A DNA stretch of 64,000 bases, taken from contig JANBVO010000001.1 in NCBI GenBank assembly GCA_030052745.1, positions 1,426,001 through 1,490,000 of the forward strand. The letters run 5' to 3'. Position numbers and translations under genes: made by a program. The DNA is from Pleurostoma richardsiae. Lineage: Eukaryota > Ascomycota > Sordariomycetes > Calosphaeriales > Pleurostomataceae. Numbering within the stretch: position 1 is the stretch's first letter; each line of letters opens with the position of its first letter. The notes under the pieces were generated by a model. It worked only from the letters and a program-made list of their open reading frames with translations. It was not told the DNA's origin and searched no databases. Positions 37,237 to 51,063 of this stretch are shown piece by piece.

Positions 37237-39034
37237 ATGGCTGTTGTGCTCTCGTCTGAAGAGAACAGCTACTTCTCTCCGTCGACAATGCGACGGTCTC
37301 ACTCGCAGCCGAAATTTGTTACCAAGCAAAACAACTTTCACACATCTCCATCAGCCTCTAGGGTACATGATCTTTATCCGCAACCTGTCAAGGTGTATTC
37401 GGATTCAGCTCCTTCATCAGCCCCTTCGTCCCCACGGACTGTACACGCGGAAACGGCCGATGACCTCTCCTGTTCTTCCACTCCCGCCACCGACTGCGAC
37501 GAACCTTTACACATCGAAGACGTGGCTTCCGAACATATAGCACTTCCCCAGTATGATGATACTGCTTTCTTCCCGGCGGTAGAGGATCTCGAACCCCCAC
37601 CAAGTCCGAGGACTGGCGATTCTTATACCGTTTCTCCGAACGGCAACGATTCGTCCACGGACACCTCGACCCCAGGTACTCCCGACCTGACGTTCGAACA
37701 CGCCGAGGATGACACGGCAATTCAAGCGCAGCCGTCCCGTCACGTTGACTATTTGTCACACGATTGGAGAGAGGAAGACATTTGGTCCTCTTGGAAATAC
37801 ATTGTCTCTAAGAAAGGAGACTATAATAATGCCGCCCGCCTGGAGAACGCCTCCTGGAGGACGTGGATCAAGGCGAAGAATAATCTCAAGACCGTCTCGC
37901 CTGAGACGTTAAACTGGTGCGTTCCTGATCCCTTGTTGCATCATTGGTATTCCTCTAACTCTGTACTGCAGGCTTAAAGATTGTGATGTCACCTGGCTGT
38001 ATGGTCCCTTGCAGACGGGAACCAACAATCTGACGCCGGATCAGACGGGTCCTAGCAGCGCTCGGATATCGAAATCCAACTCCTTCCTCAGTCACAAGAA
38101 GCCAATACTGAAGAAGCGGAGCATGTCAGAGGTCATGCTCCAGAAGAGTCTGTCATCTTCATCCCTAGTTAAGCAAGCTGCCGCGGCGGTGCAAGCACAA
38201 CAAAAGAATGGCCACCACAAGTTGCCGAGACCACGTCTGGAGCGATCCACGACTGACTATATCACTTTCCCGTTCGCATCGAGACGGATGAGTCATAACA
38301 GCAGTCTGATGCCGTCAACCGCCTCTTCGGGCATTATCTCGCCTGGCGGAGAACGGAAGCACATCCACTTCAACGAGCAGGTTGAACAGTGCATTGCTGT
38401 TGATATCAAGGGCGAAGATGACGAGGAAGTGGAGACCGATAGGTACCAGTTTGATAGCGACTCGGACGATGGAGCCATCATGATGAAGAAGACGTCCTCC
38501 AAGAAGAGGCGTCCTCTCTTGAGGAGAGCAAAGAGCCACGAGCCCAAGTCGGAGAGCAAGACGATCGCTATGCTTCCGTCGACGACCCTCAAGTACCGGG
38601 AGGATACCCCCGAGCCGGAGACGGCCATGAAGCATAGCACCCCGATCTACGGGAGCCCGCTTGGCTCGCCCTCTGCCTCTCGAGAAACCCTCCGTCCCTC
38701 GAAGCCGTCCGGCAAGCTCTTCTTCGTTGACGACGACGAGGAAGAAGACGAGGAAGAAGACGATGAAGAAGATGAAGAGGACATGATGCCCGCCATTGGC
38801 ATGCGTTCTCCGACGAGGTCCGGCGGTTCGTCCGGTCTGCATCGGACAGCCTCGTCAAGCAGTCTGACTGCGGAACCGGCTGGTATGCGACGAACTGCGT
38901 CTGGCATGTTCATGCCGTACGAAGAGGGCGAACCAGCCGCGGCCAACGAAGGTATCTTCGGTCGCGTCATTGATACGGTAAATACGGCCCGAGATATCGC
39001 GCATGTCATATGGAATGTGGGGTGGAGGAGATGA
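37237..39034 (+). CDS. REG1: Reg1-like regulatory subunit of protein phosphatase 1
   Basis: There are two exons, 37237-37916 and 37972-39034, with a 55-base intron, giving 580 residues. A conserved fungal domain (DUF1752 type) lies at about residues 173-245 (DWREEDIWSSWKYIVSKKGD, then WRTWIKAKNNL, LKDCDVTWLYGPLQ across the intron). A PP1-docking site of the (R/K)VxF kind is present as K356-H-I-H-F360, followed by NEQVEQCIAV, the signature of Reg1. The rest is disordered: Ser-rich blocks, basic KKRRP segments and a Glu/Asp run near residues 480-500. In yeast Reg1 targets the phosphatase Glc7 to Snf1 and Hxk2 and so maintains glucose repression; a similar role is inferred here. The C terminus (GRVIDTVNTARDIAHVIWNV) looks like an amphipathic helix. 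Confidence 0.85.
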
Positions 39035-40734
39035 TGTTGACCCGTTTGTTCAGAAGAAGGCGTTCAGCAGCAACCGCGTTTCATCCCCCCTTCCGAGATT
39101 TAAGCGATGACACACAAAGAGAAGAGATGCGGCAGTCTATAGCTTCCTCATCTTGTTACCGATGTACGATAGCTATCGGGAGGAGGCAATCGAACGGTCG
39201 CGGCGGAACGGAGCCTGAGAGTCGAATGCAGCGGGCTGATGGATAACCCACATCTCGGATTTCTCTAGGAACGAACGAACCCCTCCCTTCATCTCAAGGC
39301 TTTTCGACAAAGCCCCATGTCACGACACGAACTCGCATCGCGCACGGCGTTTCGGAATGCTTTTTGGTTTGGCTTAGGCTGCGGATTAGGAATTTGGCTT
39401 TTGCGCATCATTCGGCCCCCGAGCTTCTGGGCTGGGTCTGGAGGAATTCGACGGTCAACGGCAAGGTGCATCTGTGAAAGGGGTGTTCATGGTACACGGT
39501 TTAGGCCTCCGTTCGTTCGGATTCTTCGGCTCAGCAGTTTGGCTTTTTCGGGGTTCTTCGGGGTGAGCTGTTAATACACGCATACCAAGGGAACGAGGAA
39601 ACAAGGCAACAAGAGGCAAAACAGAGAAAAGCAACATAAGGATCGTTTGTGTCATGATTGATGACACTGGCTACTGGCCTCCCAAGACTCTCAATTGGGA
39701 AGACGGGACAGGAGGTGCATGTGTGAAAGGCGATCTTGTTCATAGATGTCCCGGTGTTCTAGCGCCGTGCGAGGGTATCGAGAAGCAGAGCGGGGAAGAC
39801 GAACATCTGGGGCCAGAGGACTTACCTCTCTGGTTAGACGCCGTCTTTGATAATGTTGGGTGTGCTCTGCAATTTGCTGTTTGCTGTCTGGTGGAAAGAG
39901 AAAAAACAGCAACGCGCGGGATGCTAGCAAGGGAACACGATCAGAGAGCAAAGAGCTGCCTCAGAAAGAAGAGTAGATAAAAGCCAAATAAAGCAAGCCA
40001 TGCAGACGAAGTTCCAGTTCCTGTGGAAATTTGCTACCGCGATACGCGATATATATATATATTATCATCTAGGCGAGTGGCTCCATCTCTCTCGAGAGCA
40101 CGATGCTTCCCCGCTCTGTCTGCCATGTCTTCGAGAGGCCACTCGTGAAGCCTACCCCCAAAGCTATCCCCTTCCAGCTGTCCCCGTGGCGCGATTGTAC
40201 CCTCTCGCCTCCCCGCATCCGCCCACCTGCTTGCTCGCGAATCGACCCAGCCCTGCGGCAAATCAGGCGGTGACAACGTAGGCAGGGGGGATCATCATTA
40301 CAGACCCCCGCAGGGGCTGGCTGGACTGGGGAAGAAGTGGGAAGCCTAAGACTCCCTCCCTAAAGTTGAGGAGCAGAGCGCGGGATAGCGACTAGCATTG
40401 GGCGTGGAGAAGTAAATGATGGGGAGGGAACGGCTGATCGCTGCGAGGGGGCTCGCCTGATGCTGCCCAACGGATCGAGAATGTTGGGCTGGTGGTCAGA
40501 CTCTCTAGATACAAGGCGTGAGTTTCTTAACGGGGTATGGGATTTACGTTCCACAGGAGGATGGGTTGTGGTGCCCGAAGAAGATGACTTTATCATCTAT
40601 CCTTCTTTTGTAGGTGTATATACAGACTTTTACAGATGTTACACGATCATGACTCTGCATCTTGACGAGGAGGCTCTGCCTCTATCTAGCTAGGGCGGCC
40701 TCTCTGCCCGCCCAGCCTCCTCCTCACTCAGCTT
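39035..40734. other. Convergent intergenic, 1.7 kb
   Basis: This is the space between the Reg1-like gene (+) and the RNB exoribonuclease gene (-), with two 3' flanks. There is a short TA run near 40049-40062. The open frames have no recognisable content. Confidence 0.55.
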
Positions 40735-43700
40735 CTAATCCGCTCTGCCCATCGCCCTGACCGTGATCTGCCTCGCTGGCACGTTGACGTCCTCCAGCTC
40801 GACCTCGAACACGTCGCCGACCTTGATGTCCGTCATCGTCACGCCCATGGCGTTGAGGCCCTCGGGCGCCATCACCGCCGTCTGGTCGAACCAGTCGAGC
40901 CGGCCGCGCACCGCCCTGCGGCCCAGCACGGTTTGGACGGCGAAGCGGAACCGCGACGGCAGCGGCGCCGGCGATCCCGGACTGAGGTCACCGAAGCGCC
41001 AGGCGCGCACGAGCGCCTGCAGGATCCACTCGTTGTTGCCGTCGCGGTTGTCGAGGGTGCGCATGGTGCGCTCGCGCATGCGCAGCATCGGCAGCACGCT
41101 CTGCTCGAGGTGCTCCTTGGTGAAGGGCAGGAAGCTCTCGTCTGTGTTGCCGACGAGGCTGGCGCCGCGGCGGGACTCCTCCAGGAGGGCGGCCTCGATC
41201 TGCCAATGCACCAGCAGGTCCGAGTAGCGGCGCAGCGGGGACGTCGCCTTGGTGTACATGTCGACACCCATGGTGAAGTGCAGCCCTGGCTCGGCAGATA
41301 TCTCGTCGGCGCCGAGCAGGGCGCGCATCGTGCGCCACTGCGTCTCGGTGGGGCGCTTGCCGGCTGCGAGACAGGGGTAGAGGTCGTTCTGGGTGAAGGA
41401 CTGCAGGAGGGCAAGGTTGCGCGCGGCGTCCGGCTGGGTGCGGAAGGGAACGGGGATGCCCCGGCTAGAGCACCACCGTGCGGCTATCTCGCCTGCTAGA
41501 CGCATTGTGCTGTCTACGACAGGCGTACTGGTGTTACCCTCGTAGGAGACGCGGATGAACGGGTCGTCCACGCACGTCAGGAAACCGTCCCGATCCTCCT
41601 CGATCTCAACATGCTCAAAGGACACCTGTGTCGACGGCCGTGGCCAGTAGAGAGGCATCGCGCCTCTGGCAAGGCGAATATTCTGTATGGCGTTTGCCAA
41701 CCTTGACAGAGTCTGTAGTGCTTGGACATCCTGCTGAGGAAGCTGACCCGCCGTCGTCATCTTTCGGTTTGGTGGGTATTCTGTGGATGCTGGCTTTCCG
41801 ACTTCGAAAGCCTGTGCCTGATCTAGGTTCATCAGTAGCGTCTCGTCACCACATAGCTGGTTCACTTCTTTTCCGGTGATGTATATAACATCATGTAGGC
41901 GACCAGGGGTGATCTTTGAGTCGAGGATGGCGCCGTCCTCATTGACTAAAGCACTGAATGTGAGACAGGGTCTATCAGGGGCTAGCGAGAAAGTCGACCG
42001 GACAGATTCGTGATCAAACATTCTCTCAAAATGCCCGGGAAGGTAGGCCGTCTGGGGCACGAGCTCTGCCCTGTCCGCTAGGGGGGTGTCTGCTTGGATG
42101 CGAGAAGCAGGGTCAGCGATGTGAACGTGAATCCAATGCTCCCCTAGTTTCGATGTAGGCTCAATAGATATCGCGTCATCGATGTCCGTAGCACTAGCCG
42201 AATCAATACAGTACGCCCTCAGGCTACAGTCTACCCGCTGCTCAGCAAGTATGTCTGGTCCAAGCAGGTTTTGCTCCGAATCGAGAAGCGGCCGTTGGAG
42301 ACCACCGAGTCGAGCGGGAGGAATTCCCGGAAGACGCAACCGATAACGGGACTGTATATCGCACGGCGATATCCAGCCCAGTTCTTGTAGAAATACCCAG
42401 CCCATTGTCGAGTCCAGGTACTCGGCGCTCTCATACTTCTCAACGGCTCGCAGAATCGCGGATCCGACCCAGTGTAGTCGTGACGAGTTAGAAAACTTGC
42501 CGTGAGCGGCCCACAGTTCCATGAAATGGAGAATCTGAGTGTCCGCAACCGTCCAAGGCCGCTGCGGCGAGGTGTCAGTCTCGCCGGCAGGACTTAGCAG
42601 CCCGTAGTGTGACCAGTTGCGAGACTTCCTGCTACGGTCGATCGCTTCTCGAGCCCTAAGGATGAAAGACCCCAAGGTCGATTTCTTCAGCTTGTTATCA
42701 TTCAGCGGACCCAGCAGCCTCTCTGGGTCCTCGAAAAAAGCCCGAACCATATTCTCTAGCCGTTCCGCAATCATGACGTCGACCTGAGAACTTATCTCGA
42801 ATAAATAGGATCGCCTGTGGCCCAGAGGACTGAGAGGACGGAAAGCAACGTCGTCTCTCATGAGTGTCCTATGCACAGCGTACAAAGCCTCAGGGGCAAA
42901 CCGGCCCTGGATATTGAGGCGCGCAGGAAGTAGAGCTTCAGCGATCTCGTGTAGATTGAGATACTTCTCTTCTTTTCCGAGAAAACTGTGCGCATTATCC
43001 AAACGTGCGGCATTCGCCTGGTGGATGGCATCCGCTTGCAGGGCGAATCGCTGCATCCTGGCTATCAAGCCCGCGCCGACATCCCGACTGGGGCCCTGTC
43101 CCAGCTCCTGCATAACATTGAGGACTTCTATCGGCGCGTCTTTCGAGGGCAGTGCGTTAATGACCGGCTGTAGCTCCGAGGGCTCGACGAAGTTGTGGAC
43201 GGTGAACAATGTCTGGACGGCGTGACTGGTGAACCACTTGCCCGTATTCGTATAGAAATGATTGAGGCCATTGAACCGGCCGAGGCATATGGCGAGCAGG
43301 CGCACCCTCCACGAGTCCGAGAGTACTTCAATTAGGTCTCCTGCATGCACAACAGCTGTATCCGACCGTAGGTCGACTAGGTCATCGCCATCGAACAGCG
43401 GCTGGTTATCCCGCTCTGCATCCTCATCGATCTCTACTAAATTCGGGGCTTCGCTTCTGGTAAATGTGTTTCGTAGTGCTCCTGGCGGAGAATAGTCCTT
43501 TGGCGCCGTTATGGCTTGCTCCGCGTGTTCTTTCTCCCATTGTCGCAGTCTTTCTCGAATATCAAGCGGTCTGCCAGTTCTCGTAACACTCCAGTCTTGT
43601 GCTGATGCGTCATGGGACTTCGGTCGAAGCTCGTCTGGACGATTGACAGTGGCAAGCAGCTGGATATAGCTGTTAGTATCGTGCAAAGTCATGCGGCAGG

Positions 43701-43860
43701 ATAAGAACAGCTCTGTTGCTCAATCGCTTACCCTCTGCTTGGTTGAAAATGGAGCTGCCAAGCTCCCGTGTGTTCTGGGACGGAATTGCCCGAACAAGGC
43801 GGAAGTCTTGCGATTGAGACATCGCCAGCATATATAGCTGTTACTCGAGGACTTTAGCAT
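40735..43860 (-). CDS. Mitochondrial RNB-family 3'-5' exoribonuclease (Dss1/CYT-4 type)
   Basis: There are two exons, 43732-43860 and 40735-43659, with a 72-base intron, giving 1017 residues. Exon 1 provides an N terminus rich in Arg, Lys and Ser and poor in acids (LKSSSNSYICWRCLNRKT), as expected for a mitochondrial presequence. The RNB catalytic domain begins near residue 525 with the acidic motif SATDIDDAISIE (four Asp binding Mg2+), then HVHIADPASRI, LPGHFERMFD, and later FTMGVDMYTKATSPLRRYSD, the classical RNase II/R signature. A C-terminal S1-like domain is suggested by VGDVFEVELEDVNVPARQ. Yeast Dss1 forms the mitochondrial degradosome with the helicase Suv3, and Neurospora CYT-4 is needed for mitochondrial RNA processing. 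The same role is inferred. Confidence 0.9.
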
Positions 43861-46800
43861 CCTTTCACCACATCGGCCATCGTCAATAACCGTTGCCGCC
43901 GACCGGAGTCCTTGGTGGAAATTTTCCTTCCATGTCGTGTCGTGGTCGAGACTTTCTCGCCTCACGCAGTCACGTGTCCACCCGTCTGCAACCTTGGCGG
44001 CCTACAGCGGACCTACAAACACGATCACCCTGAGGGCAAGTTCTTCAGTAGAACCAGGTATTGATACTGGAAACGTGAGACCCCAGTACGATCCATTCTT
44101 TCAGGATATAACTATGCAGTACGGGTGTCGTATCCTCAGAGCTCATCAAGTCTACTAGGCGCAAATAGCCGGCATTTGAAGCTCAGTTTAGATGTAGGGC
44201 TGTAGCATCAATTGGAGTACATGTACAGCGTGCTGAGTGGTGAGTTGCCCAAGTTCGTGTCAATATCCAGATTGTCTGCATAAGAGCTTTCTGTAAGGGG
44301 GAACAGGAACCTCACAACCAAAATGCTCAACACTCGGCATGCCATTGAGGTCTACAAATCGCGGTCCCGGTGCCATAGCCGGTCACTTGTAGCTGCGCAC
44401 TCTTCAGTGATTCCTCCGGGTAGGGAGAGGATGCGCGTGATACCATGGTTTCTTCCAGCATAACTGCCTTGTGTAGAATTGTGTAGAAAGGTTCTAGCTG
44501 GACACTGGGAAGCCTTCCCAGGCAGCCTGTTCCTAGGGATTTCAAAAGGAGAGGCAATTTGTCCCGAAAGAACCGTTTGAGCCGTGATAGCGCCGTGACC
44601 AGAAGATGAATCGAAGAGGTGTTAAATTTAAATAGGAGAATCTGAAATAAGTCGTCCAGACTTAGTATCGCTTCGCATCTGGTTAGCAGGTGTACCTCGT
44701 TTTTTCTTTGGTAAGCATCCCGTCGTATTCTTGTCTTCATATTTCGTATTCAGGGACGGGTAACGAAGCTGCGCCTCTAACAGAGACGACCTCAAGAGGG
44801 AGAGCGCCCGGGTGTTGCAACGTTTACTATTGTACGCGTACGCAGGTGAACATCGGGCTTGGTATGATGACCTGCCCAGAGAAGAACGGGTTAGCAAGAG
44901 AAGCGGCGGCATGCTAAGCTTTTGAGCTGGTCCACGAGGATCTTGCACATCCATCTGAGGCGGCCTCAGGGGGAGATGAGATCAAGATGAGTTTGAGCAC
45001 CGGCGTGAGAGTCCAGGCCAGATCAGCCGACTGTCTTCCAGAAGGAGAAGGAAGATATGCGGAGTAGATGTGCAGTCCACGACGATCGGTGTGGGTTTTG
45101 TCCGGTAGAGAAGAAGAGCTCGGGTTGATTGCTGTGACCTTGTCCACATGCGTGAATATCCCGCCCCGGCAGCCCTGCAGCCCGGTTTGGTGATGGCCAT
45201 TCGCCGGCGGGTTTGATGGCGACCCAGCTCCACCTGTTATGCACAACTTATCCAGCGGCCGGAATGGAAGCAAGCTTGAATAAGGTAACCTGGGGAAAAG
45301 GTGGCACAGCAGAGACAGCGCGTCACAGGTGTTTCCATCGATTCTGGAAGAAGTTAGGGGCCGTTAATGAAAGGGGGGAGTGTGGCGCTGACGAGGTGGA
45401 CACAGGCAAAGCCCCAGATACGTAGCTTACCGCTTGTGGCTAGTGCGTGGTCCCGCTTCCAGGATGTCCAATAACCTTGAACTGCATGTCAGATGCAGGT
45501 ACCACAGCTCGCAGCCGCCATTGAGGAAGGGATCGGCTGTCAGACCAGCGCTGACCCGTCAGGGGACCTCGAGTACCAACCGAGTACCTTCAGCTGCGAG
45601 CGAGTACATCAATCACGCGGGCGGGAAAGGAGAGGGAGGCCGTTGTGAGGAGCAACTGTGGCCGTATTAACTGGTAACTTACTGGTGCTGTACCTTGCGC
45701 GCTTCGTTCGGACGACAGACAGGACATTGACGGGCAGCTGGCTTCCAACTGGCCAGCGCGACGAGAGGAGAGAGACGAAGGACAACACAACACACACCTC
45801 GAAAAGCTGAACTCCATCCAGCCTGCGACCTGTCAATGGTTCCTTCGGTTTCCCGGTAAAGGGGGGCCAGAGGTTGCGGTAAATGCGGAGTGGTTCCTGA
45901 ATCACCGCGCCTCATCTTATTTTCGACCACGCGCAGGGTTGTGCATGCTAATGTCGCTTAGCTCATTTCCCTCGACCCTCCCTAACGGCTTGGTCCTTTT
46001 CTTGGTTTCCTTAGAGAGCCACCGAGAGCCCGGCAAAGACACACTTTCCCAAGCCCAGCAATCTCAAGTTTCTCTCCCTGCTTTGGCTAAGGGGTTGGTC
46101 GCCAATGCCTGCCTGTCAGCCGGGCAGCCTGTACTCTATGATGTACTCTGCTGAGCCTGTCCTAGGATACGGGACCGCGCTCCGACGGGACTGTCGGGAC
46201 TCGGGGGAATGTTCTGCTGCTAACTCGAGTCCTCACCTCGAGCTAACAACTTACCTGATCTAGTCAGTGGTCGGGGCGGTGATCAACGCCGGGGGCCGTT
46301 ATCTGGATGCACAAGTGTACGCCATGGCCGGCCTCTCTGTAGCTCTCGCGTGCCGTCCCCCGGATCGCTGCGATCAGTCGCCAGTCTCCTTCACCTTGCA
46401 CTTGAAGAGACTCCGGTCCCGTGGCAGCTGCATTGTCTGCCTTCCTGGAGGATCTTATCCCCAAGTGGACACGAGGTGTCGGCAGCTCCAGCGGACCCTG
46501 TTCTCGAGGCGGTGGATGGTGGCCGACTGGACAGGGCCGTTAATGAGGCTCCACCCTCGTAGACACGCCAGTGTCGATGTCAGTGCTCAACCCCGGCTCT
46601 TCCTGAGAAGGCCAACCTTCTGCACCTTGGCCATGCACACGGCGCTGTGTGTGGGCGCCAAGCGGCCCCCCAGGGTGCTGCAATAATAATACCGCCCGGC
46701 CGCCTCTTGCTTTCCGGCCGGGCTCCTTCTCTCCTCCTCCCCTCCTCACGAACCATCGTCCCTGGTGATGTCGTCAAGTTGAAAGCACCTTTGCGCTTTC

Positions 46801-46946
46801 GTCGTTCGTTTCTCCTCCATACTCCCACCCACCGCTTCACTCTTTCAGCGGGCACTCGTTTCCTAGCTTACAGTAAGCTACGGTAAAATCAAGCAGAAAA
46901 TCATACTTCTCCAGCATTCAGACCGGTTCCGATCTAGTTCTTGGAT
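43861..46946. other. Divergent intergenic, 3.1 kb
   Basis: This is the region between the RNB exoribonuclease gene (-) and the GH17 glucanase gene (+). I could support no gene in it. The right part (46700-46946) is probably the glucanase promoter and leader. Confidence 0.55.
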
Positions 46947-48683
46947 ATGAAGGCGACTCTTGTGACGGCCGCTGCTGCGGTCCTGGTTGGAAGCGTCAGT
47001 GCCGCTGGCCACCACCGACATGCCCACGAGCTGTTCCATGCGAAGAGGGGCTTCAACGATAGCGAGACTTGCGTTCCAGCATGCACCACCATCTACACCA
47101 CCATCACCGGTGAAATCATCTGTATGGCTATGACCAAGGGCGATCTCCGCCCAGGCTTCCTGTCATGAGCGCAATACTGACCTTTCGTCTTAGGGACGCC
47201 TACTCCTGGCCCTCTGAGCACTACCAGCACCAGCTCCTTCGTGGTCTCTAACACTACCACGAGCACAAGCACAAGCACGACCAGCACCACCTCCAGCTCA
47301 CCCGTGCCGACGTCCACGTCTACAACCCCGGCCGTGGTCCCTACCCCTATTGCTCAGACGTGCCCGACCCCGGGCACCTACACTTTCCCGGCGACGACCC
47401 TCACGCTGACTGAGACCACCACCGTCTGTGGCGCTTCCACCACCACTGTTCCCTCTGGAACTCACACCCTCGGTGGTGTGACGACCGTTGTTGAGACCGC
47501 AACCACCGTCGTTTGCCCGTATGCGACGGTCTCGACCAGTGGCACTGTCGTGACCAGCGTCATCGAGACCACCACCTACGTCTGCCCGTCCGCTGGCACC
47601 TACACCATTGGTGCCATTACGACCACTGTCACCGCGACCGAGACCGTTGTTCCTGTCCCTGTCGTGACTTCGTACGCCCCTGGCACTTACACCGCTCCCG
47701 CCATCGTGACGACCATCACGGAGACCGACTACGTTGTCTACTGCCCCTTCACCAGCCCCGCTCCGGCAACGACTGAGGTCGCGACCACTGCCGCTGCTTC
47801 CCCCGCGGCTTCCACTTCCACCTCCGCGGCGGCGAAGGCAACCTCCAGCTCGACTTCTGTCATCGGCACAAGCGGTGACCAATGGGCTGTGACCTACACC
47901 CCCTATACGTCGGACACCGGCGCATGCAAGACCGCTGACGAGGTCCTAAGTGACATCGAGAAGATCGCGAGCGCTGGCTTCACCGCTGTCCGTGTCTACT
48001 CCACTGACTGCTCGACCCTGCCGAATGTCGGCAGCGCCTGCGAGGCTCACGGCCTTAAGATGATCATTGGCATCTTTATCGGTGAGGTTGGCTGCGACAA
48101 CGGCTCCCCTGACGTCGCGACCCAGATCTCTGCCATCGAGGAGTGGGCTAAGTGGGACCTTGTCGAGCTCGTCATCGTCGGTAACGAGGCTCTGTTCAAC
48201 AACTACTGCACGGCCAGCGAGCTTGCCAGCCTCATCACCCACGTCAAGTCCGTATTCGGCGGCGCCGGATACAGCGGCCTCTACACCACCACCGACGTCG
48301 TGTCCGCGTGGCTCGGCGAGGGAATCAGCGGTACCATCAGCGAGGTCTGCGACGCCATCGACATCGTCTCCGCCAACGCCCACGCTTTCTTCAACGCCGA
48401 TACTCTCCCCGGCATTGCTGGCGCCTTCGTCGAGGGCCAGCTCAAGATTGTCGAGGGGATCTGCGGTAAGCCCGGCTGCATCGCCGAAACCGGCTGGCCC
48501 AACAAGGGTAACGCCAACGGCGTCGCCGTCCCGGGCACCGAGCAGCAGTCCGAGGCCATCTCCTCCATCCGCAAGTCGCTCGGCGGCAAGGCTGTCCTGT
48601 TCAGCTGGTCGAGCGATGCGTGGAAGACGCCCGGTCCTTACGACTGTGAGCAGTACTTCGGTATTGAGTCGCTGTTCGGTTAA
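46947..48683 (+). CDS. btgE: GH17 cell-wall beta-1,3-glucanase (BtgE/Scw type)
   Basis: There are two exons, 46947-47121 and 47194-48683, with a 72-base intron, giving 554 residues. A signal peptide (ATLVTAAAAVLVGSVSAAG) is followed by a short Cys-containing part, a Thr/Ser-rich linker with repeated TVV..TTT..VCP units (residues ~80-290), and a C-terminal glycoside hydrolase family 17 domain. The acid/base Glu390 lies in VIVGNEALF and the nucleophile Glu490 in AETGWPNKG. The Thr/Ser-rich part is likely O-mannosylated and fixes the protein in the wall. The family cuts or transfers beta-1,3-glucan chains during wall remodelling. The 5' splice site is not certain: GTATGG at 47122 was used, but GTGAAA at 47110 would keep the same phase and drop four residues. 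Confidence 0.9.
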
Positions 48684-51063
48684 GGTAGTTCTAGTGACGT
48701 CGTGTCTACTTCCCGGGCCGCCTCTCAGAACCCGGTCAGATCATGAAAAGGGGGAAGAAAGGACACTAGCAAAGCGCCCATTGCCGGAGAACTCGGCCGT
48801 CAGAGAAGAGTTCCTCCGAGCCATGAACGCGGCCAGAGTGCCCGCGGTCCCGGCGCTTTGGCCGAAAGATTTAGGCGTAGTGTAAGTAGTGTCAAATATG
48901 AGATGGCTGTTGCATATCCCCGAAACACCCTCCGGCCGGCACTTGGCTTCATAGCATTTTACGTGGTGCAGAAGAAAAAAGAAAGCAGGACGGGGGTATG
49001 TGAATTAGCATCTGATTCATAATATTGTAATTTATTAGTGTCTATTATGAATTGACGGACCTGTCTGCTGAATGCCTCCTTATCCCCTCGGTCCCTTCCT
49101 GCGCCATGCGTGAGAATGCAATGCACATGACCACCGCACGCTGTGCGTCCAGGTAGACATATTCCATGCGAGGTGTTCAGGGGGGGCGCTGGCATTGACA
49201 GATTGTATGATACTAACACCGAGGTGATGGTATGTGAAAGCTGCGCGATGTCATGTCTTCGTATCACTCCTATTACTTCCGCTGTGCGTGTAGTGTTGCG
49301 GCGGGGAGGACCCAAGGTTAGTGACGCTGCCCTGTAGACAGAGTCACCGGGCAGAGAGCCAGAGGGGTGCTTGTGGCAGGTTCCTTCTCATGGACCCAAC
49401 AATTATGAACATATGCCACTCCGCCAGACTCACGATGTCCCCTGCTCATGTCAGGTCTTCGGGCACAGTGGGATATTCCCTCTTCCCTTCCTCTCCGGCA
49501 TGGCGGCTGCCACCGAAGGCCGGTAGGTCGGTCGATCCTACATGGAATTCTGAATGGGATAGAGTGCTGCTATGGGGATGCGGACGACCCCGTCACTCAC
49601 CGGGTGCCGTTCAAGGGGGGAGGGGCAAGGGGGGAGGGGGGGCCTAAGACAGCCCTTGGCGTGACAGCGCCATAGCTACGAAAGCCAGCGGTCGTTCATC
49701 CTATCCTGGAAGCCTCGCTCTTCCTCGCTGCCCAGGGAGCGAGTTGAGAAGACTCGCACATCCCAGGAGGAATTTCACGTATCAACACTTCTGCGCATCA
49801 ATCTTCGGAGCCTGCTTTAGACGCGGCGCCAATGTAGTAGACCCCCTGTTCTCTCCATCCCAGCAGCCAGTGACCCCGAGACATATTGAAAGGTTCGACA
49901 TGGCCCACAGCTTTCGTCAGGGCGGCAAGTGCCTCGAGCAATCTGCCGGATAGAAGAAAAACAGGATATCGCCGTCAGGCCGCGGTGAAGAGGGCACTGA
50001 ACCCGGAAAACCTCTTTCCCCCTTCTCTTCGGCGGGACACCCCTAGCAATGATTCTTGTCCAGCTTTGCGTCTGACCAAGCCCCCTGGTGGCTACTATTG
50101 CTTGTGACATCCTACATCCCGTGGGACCGGAGACCCGGACCACCGAGTCTGGTCAGCTGGGTATACCGCCCCGTTGTTGGAGGGGCAAAGAGGGTAGGCA
50201 CCGGGAGAGGAGGAGTGGAAGAACTGGGTAGGCTGTTCGGTAGCTCACCTGCTATCCTGCCTCCATAGTCAAGGTTGACTCCTTGTACTCCCGGACCGTA
50301 AGCCCGTGGACCTGATCCGTCTTTGAACATCGCGATGAGAGCCACAGTCCATTCCACGTAAGCTGAACCTATAGCAGAATCAAACTTGGCGAGGCATCTA
50401 AGCGGACAACCAGGAAGCTACTCGGACGATGAATACCTACCGTGAACAATAGCGTGGAGAGTAATGCTGGCGCCTGGGTAAGCCAGGGCTGTTCGATGAC
50501 AGCAACATGGCATGAGAACAGAGAACGAGAAGAATCATTTGAAAGGGAAGTATCTCCAGATTCCGCGGAGTCGATTATTATTCTTTCGGAATACTATGTA
50601 CAGCTGATTCTCTAAAAGACTCTGAAAACGCCGGTTCGAGAGAAGAAGCAAGAGCTGCTCGGCCCTCCTTCCCGTGCGATGCAAATGCAATATCCCCAAA
50701 GCTGAACAAGTGTCCAGTCAGAAGCCAGGAGCCAGACAGGCAAGACATAAGGAAGTCCTCACTGGGATATATAGTGACCGCCATTGTCATTCCCCCATTT
50801 TCTCCCCCCCAAGCCGAGTTTGATGCTGAGGGTAGAAAAAGGGGCAGGCACAGAAGTGCGTAAACCGCTTGAGCTCCCCGATGTCGATGGTCTCGGTCAG
50901 CACTAACACGCCGGCGTTGTGCTGCTTGTTCCCATATACGAAGCGCCCCTAGTATGCAAAAGCGACCTGGTGAAGTATCCAAAACGGTCTTTTGCAGCCA
51001 TCCTTCTGGAAACAAGAAACCTCTCATGCATTAGACCCCATCGCGTCCGTCCGCGTCCTCTCT
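48684..51063. other. Convergent intergenic, 2.4 kb
   Basis: This is the space between the glucanase gene (+) and the Skt5-like gene (-). It has a G-rich tract near 49611-49642. No gene is supported. Confidence 0.55.

Noticed and set aside
40872-41499. Several Arg/Ala-rich frames over the 3' part of the RNB exoribonuclease gene
   Set aside because: They are shadows of a GC-rich coding region whose own frame carries the RNase II signature.
47298-47882. A minus-strand Gly/Arg-rich frame of 194 codons
   Set aside because: It is the mirror of the Thr/Ser-rich linker of the GH17 protein, whose repeated ACC/ACG codons read as Gly/Arg/Val on the other strand.
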